From assembly GCF_001665625.1 (NCBI RefSeq), contig NZ_LZSY01000063.1:1-55654 (forward strand): a stretch of 55,654 bases of DNA. The letters run 5' to 3'. Every line of letters begins with the position of its first letter. Positions within the stretch are counted from its first letter, which is position 1. The translations under genes were made by a program, and so were the position numbers. The notes under the pieces were generated by a model, which saw only the letters and a program-made list of their open reading frames with translations, was not told the DNA's origin and ran no database searches. This document shows positions 18,516-26,255 of the stretch, piece by piece. The DNA is from Mycolicibacterium peregrinum. Its GTDB lineage: Bacteria; Actinomycetota; Actinomycetes; Mycobacteriales; Mycobacteriaceae.

Positions 18516-19445
18516 ATGCGTATCGGACTGTCCGGCGGTGCCGCGTCGGTTGACCGGATGATCACCCAGGCCCAGGACGCCGAGGCCGACGGGTTCTCGT
18601 CCCTGTGGTACGCCAGCGGTGTGGCCGGTGACCCGCTGGTCGCGATGGCGCTGGCCGGGCGGGCTACTCAGTCGATCGAGCTGGGGACCGCTGTGCTGCA
18701 GACCTATCCGTGCCATCCCCTGTTGCAGGCCAACCGGGTCATCGCGGCCGCCAACGCCATGGGGCGACCCGGCCTGTGCCTGGGCCTCGGCCCGTCACAC
18801 GAGCCGATCGTGCGGGACGTACTGGGCCTGTCCTACGACCATCCGGCCCGCAACACCGGCGAGTATCTGCGGATCGTCGGCCCACTGCTACGCGGCGAGG
18901 ACGTCGACGTCGACGGCACCGACTGGAGCGCGCACACCGCAGGCCGCGCAACGCGCCCAGACCATCCGATCCCCCTGCTGCTCTCGGCGCTGTCACCCCG
19001 GATGCTGCGCATCGCGGCACATTTCGCCGATGGGGTGGTGCTGTGGATGGCCGCCCGCCAAGCGGTGGAGTCCCGGATCGTCCCGGTTCTCGACGCGGCG
19101 ACCGCCGAGTACGGCCGGCCCCGCCCCCGGGTCGTGGCCGGACTGCCGGTGGCAGTCCACGACGATGTCGACGAAGCCCGCAACGCGGTGGCCGCCAACG
19201 CGGTGGCCTATGCCGGAATGCGTAACTATGAGCAGATCATTCGCGCCGGGGGCGGAACCAACGCCGCCGATGTCGCCATCGTGGGCCCCGAGTCCGAAGT
19301 GCATCGTCAACTCCAGGCCTTGCTCGACGCCGGTGCCACGGACCTCTGGGCCCAACCGGTCGCCGTGGGTACCGATCGGGCCGAGCGGTCCGCGTCGGTA
19401 CGACGCACCAAGGCGCTGCTCAGCGCCCTGGCCCGCGAAGGCTGA
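18516..19445 (+). CDS. LLM class oxidoreductase, probably F420-dependent
   Basis: 309 aa luciferase-fold protein: MRIGLSGG start, FSSLWYA, LGTAVLQTYPCHPLLQA and LCLGLGPSH blocks are those of the TIGR03564-type F420-dependent subfamily, which is abundant in mycobacteria and reduces or oxidises alcohols, ketones or enones. Last gene of the operon beginning at 15285, 26 bases after the SDR. Convergent with P450 C, only four bases apart. Confidence 0.85.
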   Translation: MRIGLSGGAASVDRMITQAQDAEADGFSSLWYASGVAGDPLVAMALAGRATQSIELGTAVLQTYPCHPLLQANRVIAAANAMGRPGLCLGLGPSHEPIVRDVLGLSYDHPARNTGEYLRIVGPLLRGEDVDVDGTDWSAHTAGRATRPDHPIPLLLSALSPRMLRIAAHFADGVVLWMAARQAVESRIVPVLDAATAEYGRPRPRVVAGLPVAVHDDVDEARNAVAANAVAYAGMRNYEQIIRAGGGTNAADVAIVGPESEVHRQLQALLDAGATDLWAQPVAVGTDRAERSASVRRTKALLSALAREG

Positions 19446-19449
19446 ACCC

Positions 19450-20643
19450 TCAGCCCAAGATTGCCGGCATGCTGTCCCACCCCCGCACCGTGACGGCGGG
19501 CGCGCGGACGGCATTCTGCTCGTCGATCGTCCAATCCGGCCACCGCTTGAGAATCTCCTCGAGCGCCACCTGGCCCTCGACGCGGGCCAATGACGCACCG
19601 AGGCAGAAATGCGTTCCCCGGCCGAAGCTCACGTGATTGTTGGCGTTGCGGTGGATATCGAATCGGTCCGGATCGTCGAATCTGCGTTCATCACGATTGG
19701 CTGATCCGGCGATGAGCTGAAGTGCCGACCCAACGGGAACTGTAGTTCCGTGGTATGTCACCTCTTTGGCGACGTAGCGGGTGATGCCGTGCACCGGCGG
19801 TTCGTAGCGCAGCACCTCTTCGATCGCGGCGGGGATCAATGACGGGTCCGCGGCCAGTTCGCGGCGCTGATCGCGGTACTCCCCCAGGAGCTTGCCGAGC
19901 CAGCCGAACAGGCGGCCCACGGTCTCGGTGCCGGCGTTGGCGATCACCCCGAGAAACACCAACAGCTCCTCGGAACTCAGCTTGCGCTCGACGCCGTCGG
20001 CATCGGCGAACTCGACGTTCAGCAGCTCGGTCACCAGATCATCAGAGGGATGGTCTTGGCGCCACTCGACGTACTCGCGGAACATGTTGCCGTTGAAGTA
20101 GTTTTCTTTGCTCACCGAGAGTGGCTCACCCGGATTGTTCCGCAGCCTGCGCCCGGCCACCTTACGTACGTCGCGCTGCAATTCGTCGGGAATACCCACC
20201 AGCATCCCGATCACCCGCATCGGCATCTCGGCCCCGAGGTCATCGACGAAGTCGAAGCGGTCCCCACCGATCAACGGATCCAGACACTTCGCGCAGAAGT
20301 CGCGGACCTGCTCCTCGATGGCCTTCATCTTCCTGGGCGTGAAAGCTCGTGACACCAGCAGCCGGTGCACGGTGTGCAGCGGCGGGTCCTCGTTGATGAA
20401 GACACCGAGCGGCATTACCGGCTCGGCTTTGACCACCTCCAGGATGTCACCCTTGGCAGAGCTCAGGTTGTCGACGTCGCGCAGGGCATGCTCGACGTCG
20501 GCCATCCGCGATAACGCCCAAAAGTCGCGTCTCTCGTTGTAGTACACGGGAAACTCGTCGCGCAGCTGCTTGTAGACGGGGTACGGGTCGGCATCGATAT
20601 CGACGTCGTACGGGTCGTAGTAGAGCTGGCTGGTGTCCACCAT
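19450..20643 (-). CDS. Cytochrome P450 (C), paralogue of P450 A
   Basis: 397 aa. I-helix NAGTETVGRL, ExxR in EEVLRYEPP, heme loop FGRGTHFCLGASLARVEG. Residue patterns match P450 A through the whole length, so the two came from a duplication. GAGGAG lies ten bases before ATG 20643. The gene is divergent from the LLM gene at 20733, and the intergenic region carries the most symmetric copy of the cluster operator. Substrate unknown; the paralogues may act on successive intermediates. Confidence 0.93.
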   Translation of the reverse strand: MVDTSQLYYDPYDVDIDADPYPVYKQLRDEFPVYYNERRDFWALSRMADVEHALRDVDNLSSAKGDILEVVKAEPVMPLGVFINEDPPLHTVHRLLVSRAFTPRKMKAIEEQVRDFCAKCLDPLIGGDRFDFVDDLGAEMPMRVIGMLVGIPDELQRDVRKVAGRRLRNNPGEPLSVSKENYFNGNMFREYVEWRQDHPSDDLVTELLNVEFADADGVERKLSSEELLVFLGVIANAGTETVGRLFGWLGKLLGEYRDQRRELAADPSLIPAAIEEVLRYEPPVHGITRYVAKEVTYHGTTVPVGSALQLIAGSANRDERRFDDPDRFDIHRNANNHVSFGRGTHFCLGASLARVEGQVALEEILKRWPDWTIDEQNAVRAPAVTVRGWDSMPAILG

Positions 20644-20691
20644 CCGGATGCGCTCCTCGGTCTGTTCATCGCCGCCGGGGCGGCCGGTGCA

Positions 20692-20706
20692 GTACGATCG
20701 TACAGC
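20692..20706. promoter_or_regulatory. Cluster operator 4 (GTACGATCGTACAGC)
   Basis: GTACGATCGTAC (20692-20703) is a perfect 12-base palindrome followed by AGC, as in the other copies. It lies between the divergent P450 C and LLM genes, 29 bases from the latter's start. This copy shows that the motif is a true dyad. Confidence 0.75.
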
Positions 20707-20732
20707 ATCCGCATTTGACCCAAAGGAGAGTC

Positions 20733-21578
20733 ATGGATTTGGGATTCGTCTCGCTGAACACCCCGCGAGACCTCGCGCCGGCCACCCTGGGTCCGGAATT
20801 GGAGTCGCGCGGTTTCGAATCATTGTGGGTCGGTGAGCATCCGCAGATCCCAGTGGCTGCCGCGGACCAGTTCCACCCCGCCCTGCTCGCTGCGCAGAAG
20901 CAGATCCTGGATCCGTTTCTGTCGCTTCTGTCCGCCGCGCAGGCGACTGAAACGCTGCGAATCGGCACCGCGGTCGCGCTGCCACTGGAGCGCGAATTAT
21001 TCACCTTTGCAAAGGAAGTCGCCACGCTCGACCATATGAGCAACGGTCGGGTCGTTCTCGGGGTCGGTGTGGGTGCGCGCGCCGAACTCGAAGTATCGAG
21101 CTCGGTGAAATGGGCCGACCGCTATCGCGCACTGGCCGACATGGTGGCTGCGCTAACGACGCTGTGGGATGACGACGAGTCCGAGCATCACGGCGAGTTC
21201 TACGATTTCGCCCCGGTGTGGTCCTATCCCAAGCCCGTCCGACGTCCGCCTCTGCTGGCTGCGGCCACCGGACCGAAGGCGATTCGGGAATGCCTGGGCT
21301 GGGCCGATGGCTGGCTCCCCGGTGATGCCGCATTCCGCGATGTGGGTGCCGCCCTGGCCGATTTCCGGCGGACAGCCGAAAAGGCCGGTCGCGATCCGTC
21401 CACCCTCGATCTCACGATCATGGCCTGGGGCAATCCGACTGTGGAAACGCTGGCCGGCTACCGCGATCTCGGCTTCAACCGAGCTGTGCTGGGTGGCGGC
21501 CACAAGAAGGGCGGCGACCCGTCCACCACGTGGGAGTTTCTGGACAAATACGCAACCATGGTCGACGAGCTGCGGTAA
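20733..21578 (+). CDS. LLM class flavin/F420-dependent oxidoreductase
   Basis: 281 aa. FVSLNTPRDLAPATLGPELESRGFESLWVGEHPQIP and GTAVALPLERELFTFAKEVATLDHMSNGRVVLGVGVG are typical TIGR03619-like luciferase-fold features. Shine-Dalgarno AAAGGAGAG just before ATG 20733. Single gene, ended by a strong hairpin at 21588. It differs from the LLM at 18516 and is not its duplicate. Confidence 0.87.
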   Translation: MDLGFVSLNTPRDLAPATLGPELESRGFESLWVGEHPQIPVAAADQFHPALLAAQKQILDPFLSLLSAAQATETLRIGTAVALPLERELFTFAKEVATLDHMSNGRVVLGVGVGARAELEVSSSVKWADRYRALADMVAALTTLWDDDESEHHGEFYDFAPVWSYPKPVRRPPLLAAATGPKAIRECLGWADGWLPGDAAFRDVGAALADFRRTAEKAGRDPSTLDLTIMAWGNPTVETLAGYRDLGFNRAVLGGGHKKGGDPSTTWEFLDKYATMVDELR

Positions 21579-21587
21579 GACCAGAAC

Positions 21588-21618
21588 GGCGGTGGTGTGC
21601 CGTCAACACACCACCGCC
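21588..21618. terminator. Bidirectional terminator hairpin
   Basis: Perfect 12-base arms GGCGGTGGTGTG (21588-21599) and complement (21607-21618) with a seven-base loop, between convergent stops. Confidence 0.75.
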
Positions 21619-21634
21619 GCATCACGCTCGAAAC

Positions 21635-22069
21635 TCAACCAGCCGGAACCGGCCGCACCCGCGAGTGGATCAGTTCGATCAACTGTCCCTCGGGATCACG
21701 GACCATGCAGGCGAATCCGCCGCCCGGATCGGCGACCACAGCTCCACCGGAGGTCTGCACCGCCGCTTGGGCGTCGGCCATGTCGTCTACCACGATCGAA
21801 AGGTGGGTGAGGCCGGCGCCAACCATATTCCGCTGCGGCTCATCCGGAGCGGGATGTCCCGAGAAGGTCAGCAACTGCAGCACGAAACCATCGTTCTGCA
21901 GATAGACCGCCTCGAACCCGATCGGCTCGGCCAACCCGAGCAGGCCTGCGGCCATCTTGTCCGGGACCGTCATCCGCTGCACCTCGGCGAATCCGAGCGC
22001 CTCGTAGAACTTTTTCACGGTGTCGATGTCGCGGACCCGAAGCCCGACGTGACTGATGCTCACGCCCAT
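21635..22069 (-). CDS. VOC/glyoxalase family protein
   Basis: 144 aa. MGVSISHVGLRVRDIDTVKKFYEALGF opens the first beta-alpha-beta module and LTHLSIVVDDMADAQAAV...VRDPEGQLIELIHSR the second. The metal ligands fit His in the first strand, His in THLSI and Glu in LIELI. Such proteins are isomerases, lyases or ring-cleaving dioxygenases. The start is one base after the SDR stop, so both form an operon from the promoter with operator 5. Confidence 0.85.
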   Translation of the reverse strand: MGVSISHVGLRVRDIDTVKKFYEALGFAEVQRMTVPDKMAAGLLGLAEPIGFEAVYLQNDGFVLQLLTFSGHPAPDEPQRNMVGAGLTHLSIVVDDMADAQAAVQTSGGAVVADPGGGFACMVRDPEGQLIELIHSRVRPVPAG

Positions 22070-22070
22070 C

Positions 22071-22841
22071 TCAGACACCCGCCGGACCGGGGCCGCCGTG
22101 CATGTACAGCGTCTGCCCGGAGCAGTAGCTGGAGGCATCGGAGGCGAAGAACAGGACGCCGTAGCCGATCTCGTCGGGTTCGGCGATGCGACCCGAACCG
22201 TTGGTCTTCCCGATCATGTCGATATCGAAGCCCTGTCGCTGCGCATCGGCTTCCAGGCCGGGAGTCCGGATGGCGCCGCACGCAATGCAATTGACCCGCA
22301 CCCCTTTTCGCGTCCAGGCTGCCGCCATCGACCCAGTGAGGTTGTTCAAGCCCGCCTTGGCGGCGGCGTACACCGGCGCCTGCGGCATCGCCAGCAGGCT
22401 GGCCCCCGAGGAAATGTTGACGATTGAACCCTTGCCCTGGGCGATCATCGGCTTCGCGGCGGCCCGCGACAGGTACCAGGCACTGGAGAGGTTCAGATCC
22501 AAAACCTGGTGCCACTCGTCGTCCGTCCACTTCATCAGCGACTTCGTCTCGCCGCCACCCGCGTTGTTCATCAAGACGTCGAGGCGGCCGAACTCGGCGA
22601 GCGTCGTGTCGACCAGCGCATTGCAGTCCTCGGCGTTCGTCACATCGGTCGGCACCACCAGCGTGCGGCGACCGAGCGCCTCGATCTCGGTGGCGGTCGC
22701 CTTGAGCGGATCAGGACGACGGCCGGCCAGCACCACGTCCGCACCGTGCTGGGCCAGGACCAGCGCCGACGCCCTTCCGATTCCGGTTCCGCCGCCAGTG
22801 ATGACGGCAACCTTCCCCTCCATCGAGAACCTATCGCTCAC
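22071..22841 (-). CDS. Short-chain dehydrogenase/reductase
   Basis: 256 aa. TGGGTGIG, basic GRR after strand 2 (NADP), NNAGGG, ISSGASL and YAAAKAGLNNL. The last part (ASDASSYCSGQTLYMHGGPG) is in the place of the usual GQ-x-x-x-DGG end. In an operon with the VOC protein and divergent from the nitroreductase gene, with a cluster operator between. Confidence 0.9.
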   Translation of the reverse strand: MSDRFSMEGKVAVITGGGTGIGRASALVLAQHGADVVLAGRRPDPLKATATEIEALGRRTLVVPTDVTNAEDCNALVDTTLAEFGRLDVLMNNAGGGETKSLMKWTDDEWHQVLDLNLSSAWYLSRAAAKPMIAQGKGSIVNISSGASLLAMPQAPVYAAAKAGLNNLTGSMAAAWTRKGVRVNCIACGAIRTPGLEADAQRQGFDIDMIGKTNGSGRIAEPDEIGYGVLFFASDASSYCSGQTLYMHGGPGPAGV

Positions 22842-22883
22842 AGCATCGACTCCTATTCAGGGCTGTACACATGTCCAAATGCA

Positions 22884-22898
22884 ATACGAACGTACAGC
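22884..22898. promoter_or_regulatory. Cluster operator 5 (ATACGAACGTACAGC)
   Basis: Fifth copy of the island motif, between the divergent SDR (starts 22841) and nitroreductase (22968) genes. Confidence 0.7.
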
Positions 22899-22967
22899 AG
22901 TCCTGCTGACGAAGCGAGACGTTCGCCGATACTCGACATCGACTGCTACGTCGAGTACACCAATGGG

Positions 22968-23645
22968 ATGCCGGATCCGACCGACAATGTCTGGGAAGCG
23001 CTGTCCACCGCCCGATCGATTCGACGATTCACTGACGAACCTGTCGACGACGAGACGCTCAACCGCTGCCTGCGGGCTGCCACCTGGGCCCCCAACGGAG
23101 CCAACGCCCAGCTGTGGCGCTTTATCATCCTCGATGCACCCGAACAGCGAGCCGCCGTGGCCGAAGCAGCCCAGATCGCTTTGCAATCAATCGAATCGAT
23201 CTACGGCATGTCACGACCCACCGAGGACGATCAGAGCCGGGCGGCACGAAACAACCGCGCCACCTACGAGTTGCATGATCGTGCAGGTGAATTCACCTCG
23301 GTATTGTTCGCGGCCTTCAAAAATGAGTTCTCGTCGGAGTTCCTTCAGGGCGGCTCGATCTACCCCGCGATGCAGAATTTCTACCTGGCAGCCCGTGCCC
23401 AGGGATTGGGCGCATGCATCACCAGCTGGGCCTCCTACGACGGCGACAAGGTCTTGCGCGAATCGATCGGCATCCCCGACGAATGGTTCCTCGCCGGACA
23501 CATCGTGGTGGGCTGGCCAAGAGGCAAGCATGGGCCGGTACGGCGTCGGCCGCTGTCCGATGTCGTCTTCCGCAATCAGTGGGACCCCGAGCGCGCCGAC
23601 ATCACGTACGGCCGCGGCGCACGGCCCCGCTCCACCGATGCCTAA
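22968..23645 (+). CDS. Nitroreductase family protein
   Basis: 225 aa from ATG 22968. The FMN phosphate-binding ARSIRRFTDEPVDDE, the AATWAPNGANAQLWRFII block, and GLGACITSW near residue 155 define the family. These FMN enzymes reduce nitro groups, quinones or enones with NAD(P)H, and some are ene-type or dehalogenating. Last gene governed by the cluster operator; its stop overlaps the stop of the convergent cupin gene. Confidence 0.87.
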   Translation: MPDPTDNVWEALSTARSIRRFTDEPVDDETLNRCLRAATWAPNGANAQLWRFIILDAPEQRAAVAEAAQIALQSIESIYGMSRPTEDDQSRAARNNRATYELHDRAGEFTSVLFAAFKNEFSSEFLQGGSIYPAMQNFYLAARAQGLGACITSWASYDGDKVLRESIGIPDEWFLAGHIVVGWPRGKHGPVRRRPLSDVVFRNQWDPERADITYGRGARPRSTDA

Positions 23646-23995
23646 CCTTCTGGATAGAACAGGAACAGCACACAACCCACGGCGGACTGCGGTACGTGCC
23701 ACGACCCGGCCGGGGCGTGCAGGAATGTGCCCGCGACGTAGTCGTTGACGCCATCGTTGAACACTCCGGAGACCACGTAGACCTCTTCGGGACCGGGGTC
23801 ATGCAGATCTTCGCCCGCCCAGACCGCTCCCGGCGCGATGGTGGTGACGGCTGCTTTGGCACCGTTGGCGCCCTGCCAGAGCGGTTGGACAGTGATTCCG
23901 GGAAAGACTTCGATTGGTTCGACGTCTGCAGCCGACTTCCAGACATATCCAGGCGCGTTGGGACCGAACGACGAAACATCACCGTTAGTGGTCAT
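23642..23995 (-). CDS. Cupin domain protein
   Basis: 117 aa. PGYVWKSAADVEPIEVFPGITVQPLWQG, then PEEVYVVSGVFNDG and AGTFLHAPAGSWHVPQS give the two cupin motifs of a ChrR-like beta barrel, with Glu and His residues that could bind a metal. A GTG seven codons upstream is an alternative start. It has the place of a single-gene unit at the edge of the P450 cluster. Confidence 0.75.
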   Translation of the reverse strand: MTTNGDVSSFGPNAPGYVWKSAADVEPIEVFPGITVQPLWQGANGAKAAVTTIAPGAVWAGEDLHDPGPEEVYVVSGVFNDGVNDYVAGTFLHAPAGSWHVPQSAVGCVLFLFYPEG

Positions 23996-24037
23996 GTGTG
24001 CGGCAACCTTGCGCACCGCCTCACAATTCCCGGTACG

Positions 24038-24751
24038 TCAGCGGCGACCGCGTTTTGCCGGACCTGGCTTACGGGCCACCTTGCCCGCAGCAGCGCGAGC
24101 GGCCTGCTTGGCGAGGGTCTTCTCTCGGGCGGTGCGTTTTGGCGCCGGCTGGGATTGCCCCCGCGACGAGCCGGGTTTGCGGCCGCGCACGATCCCGATG
24201 AACTCCTCGACCAATTCCGGTTGCGGACCTTCCCGGAAGCCCAGCGCCACAGGGCAGCTGGGGGCGTCGGCGATCGGCCGGTACGTGAGGTCCTTGCGGT
24301 GATACAGGCGCGCCAGGGACTGCGGAACGACGAGCGCCCCCATCCCGGCGGCGACGAGCTCTATCGCATCCTTGGTGGTCTCGGGTCGGTGATCGACGAC
24401 AACGCCGGGAGCATTCGCCCAGTCGACGACGTGATCGAGCGGCACCAGGACAGGTTCGCCGTCGAGGTCCGCAGCGGCGATCTCATCGGCGGCGGTGAGA
24501 ATGTGATCGGTCGGCACCACTGCCACCGTCGTCTCCTCATAGAGGGGAATGAGGGCCAGCCCAGACGTGTCGCCCGGCAGCCGGAGCAACGCGATGTCGA
24601 CGGTGCCGTCCCGCACCGCAGAGGCCGCGTCTGCCGCAGCGAGGGCACACAACTGCAGCGGCACCCCCGGGTGGCGCTCCGCCCAGATCCGCGCCCACTT
24701 CGCGGGCGTCCCGCCGGGGACATACCCGAGGGTCAGGGACTGCGGGGTCAC
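24038..24751 (-). CDS. LysR-type effector domain without helix-turn-helix
   Basis: 237 aa. From LTLGYVPGGTPAKWARIWAERHPGV to LVEEFIGIVRG the protein is the substrate-binding half of a LysR regulator (VDIALLRLP, YEETTVAVVPTDH). The DNA-binding N-terminal domain is absent, and the upstream sequence has no frame for it. Instead there is a Lys/Arg/Ala-rich C-terminal tail (about 45 residues, KRTAREKTLAKQAARAAAGKVARKPG) that could bind nucleic acid. Divergent from the DUF5997 gene. Pairing of these two genes is common in actinobacteria and suggests joint action. Confidence 0.85.
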   Translation of the reverse strand: MTPQSLTLGYVPGGTPAKWARIWAERHPGVPLQLCALAAADAASAVRDGTVDIALLRLPGDTSGLALIPLYEETTVAVVPTDHILTAADEIAAADLDGEPVLVPLDHVVDWANAPGVVVDHRPETTKDAIELVAAGMGALVVPQSLARLYHRKDLTYRPIADAPSCPVALGFREGPQPELVEEFIGIVRGRKPGSSRGQSQPAPKRTAREKTLAKQAARAAAGKVARKPGPAKRGRR

Positions 24752-24767
24752 CGCCTCAGGTTACCGA

Positions 24768-24773
24768 TACGCT
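24768..24773 (+). promoter_or_regulatory. -10 box, leaderless
   Basis: TACGCT ends six bases before ATG 24780 and fits TANNNT; transcription would start at the ATG of the DUF5997 gene. Confidence 0.5.
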
Positions 24774-24779
24774 CATTGC

Positions 24780-25166
24780 ATGAGCAGGCCGAACGCGCAG
24801 TCCATGAAACCCGCCACCGCGGCGAAGAAACTGGACGTCTACTTACCCGCGACACCTGCCGAGTTCCAGGAGAACGCGATCACCCGCGCCGAGCTCGCCG
24901 CTCTGCAGGACGACCCGCCCCAGTGGCTCAAAGATCTCCGCAAGAACGGTCCACACCCGAAGAATCTCGTGGCAGCCAAGCTGGGCATCTCGATCGCCGG
25001 TCTCGCGCGCGGCGCGGTCGGGGATGCGCTGACCACCGAGCAGATCAATCAGCTGCTGGAGGAGAACCCGGAGTGGCTGGTCGCCGAACGTGAGAGCTAC
25101 CAGAGCGTGCTGCGCGAGCAGCGCCGTATCAAGGCCCTGCACACGGATCAGGCCCGCGAAGGCTGA
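24780..25166 (+). CDS. DUF5997 family protein
   Basis: 128 aa. MKPATAAKKLDVYLPATPAEFQENAITRAELAAL, then PPQWLKDLRKNGPHPKNLVAAKLGISIAGLARGAV, describe a small helical protein with a helix-turn-helix-like KLGISIAGLAR segment. That could supply the DNA-binding part the neighbouring LysR effector protein lacks, but this is inference. The start codon is preceded by a leaderless -10 box. Confidence 0.82.
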   Translation: MSRPNAQSMKPATAAKKLDVYLPATPAEFQENAITRAELAALQDDPPQWLKDLRKNGPHPKNLVAAKLGISIAGLARGAVGDALTTEQINQLLEENPEWLVAERESYQSVLREQRRIKALHTDQAREG

Positions 25167-25365
25167 CGGCGCTGCCACGTGCCACCACCGCCGCAAGAGC
25201 GCGCCCCGCGGAACTGAGCTGAAATCGCAGCGGCTTTCGGAATGTCACACCGACAAGCCCGGCGTCGACGAAACGCTGCACCCTGGATCGGACGAACTGT
25301 CTGGACCGCGTGGGCCGAAGACGATGACGCACATGATGCACTCCGAACGGAAGCACCAGCACCAG

Positions 25366-26247
25366 ATGCCTGACACTCCAAACCCTCCGCTCGGCATTGC
25401 CACGTTCAACGTCAACGGAATCCGGGCGGCACGCCGTCGCGGCTTCGACGCCTGGCTCGCCGGGCGAGGGCTCGACGTCGTGGCCCTGCAGGAGTTGCGC
25501 TGCCCACGCGAGGAGGTCGGCGCGTTCGACGGTTATCGCGCGGCAATTGACTGCGGCTCGATCCCGGGCCGCAACGGCGTCGCAATCCTGACGCGCGAGG
25601 CACCGTCGGATGTGCGGACCTGGGTCTCGCATCCGCCGCGCAGCCGGGGCCTCGGGGCCCATGCGGGCGAGGGCCGGTACCTCGAGGTAGACCTCGCGGA
25701 CGTTCCCCTCACCGTGGCGTGCCTCTACCTGCCGAAGGGCGGCCTACCCGCGCACTTGCAGCGGCCCGGCACCATGCGCGATACGCCTGACGGCGGCGCC
25801 AAGTACGACCGGAAGATGCGCTTCCTCGGAGCGTTCGCGCGCGAGCTGAGCCGGAACCGCCGGGCGGCGCTCGACGCGGGACGCGAGTTCCTGCTGCTCG
25901 GAGACCTGAACCTCGCTCATCTTCCGCACGACGTGACCAATTGGCGGCCCGCACAGAAGATGGAGGGCTTTCTCCCCGAGGAACGCGCCTGGCTGGACAG
26001 ACAGATCGGGCCGCGCACGCTTGTCGACGTGGTGCGGACGCTGCACGGCGACCGCCCCGGGCCGCTGTCCTGGTGGAGTTGGGCCGGCGAGTCGTTCGTC
26101 AAGGACGTGGGCTGGCGCATCGATCACCACCTGGCCACACCGCGGCTGGCGCGGACCGCCATGTCGGTGACCGTCGACAAGGAACCCGAACCCGGCGCGC
26201 GGCTGTCTGACCACGCGCCCGTGGTCGTGCGCTACGCCTACCCCTGA
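25366..26247 (+). CDS. xthA: Exodeoxyribonuclease III
   Basis: 293 aa from ATG 25366 (ATG 25324 also possible). A family of endonuclease/exonuclease/phosphatase enzymes that cut abasic sites and trim 3' ends. Seen: IATFNVNGIRAA, the metal-binding Glu in ALQELRCP, GRNGVAIL, the YLPKGG block, GDLNLAH (catalytic Asp and Asn), the SWWSW/VGWRIDHHLAT block and the closing SDHAPVVV histidine. All catalytic residues are present. Convergent with the PucR-type gene, eight bases away. Confidence 0.93.
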   Translation: MPDTPNPPLGIATFNVNGIRAARRRGFDAWLAGRGLDVVALQELRCPREEVGAFDGYRAAIDCGSIPGRNGVAILTREAPSDVRTWVSHPPRSRGLGAHAGEGRYLEVDLADVPLTVACLYLPKGGLPAHLQRPGTMRDTPDGGAKYDRKMRFLGAFARELSRNRRAALDAGREFLLLGDLNLAHLPHDVTNWRPAQKMEGFLPEERAWLDRQIGPRTLVDVVRTLHGDRPGPLSWWSWAGESFVKDVGWRIDHHLATPRLARTAMSVTVDKEPEPGARLSDHAPVVVRYAYP

Positions 26248-26255
26248 CGCGCCGG

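Noticed and set aside
10051..22898. KstR/KstR2 cholesterol-regulon sites in the P450 cluster
   Set aside because: The repeated motif (TACNNTCGTAC) does not resemble the KstR (AAC...GTT) or KstR2 (CAAG...CTTG) sites.
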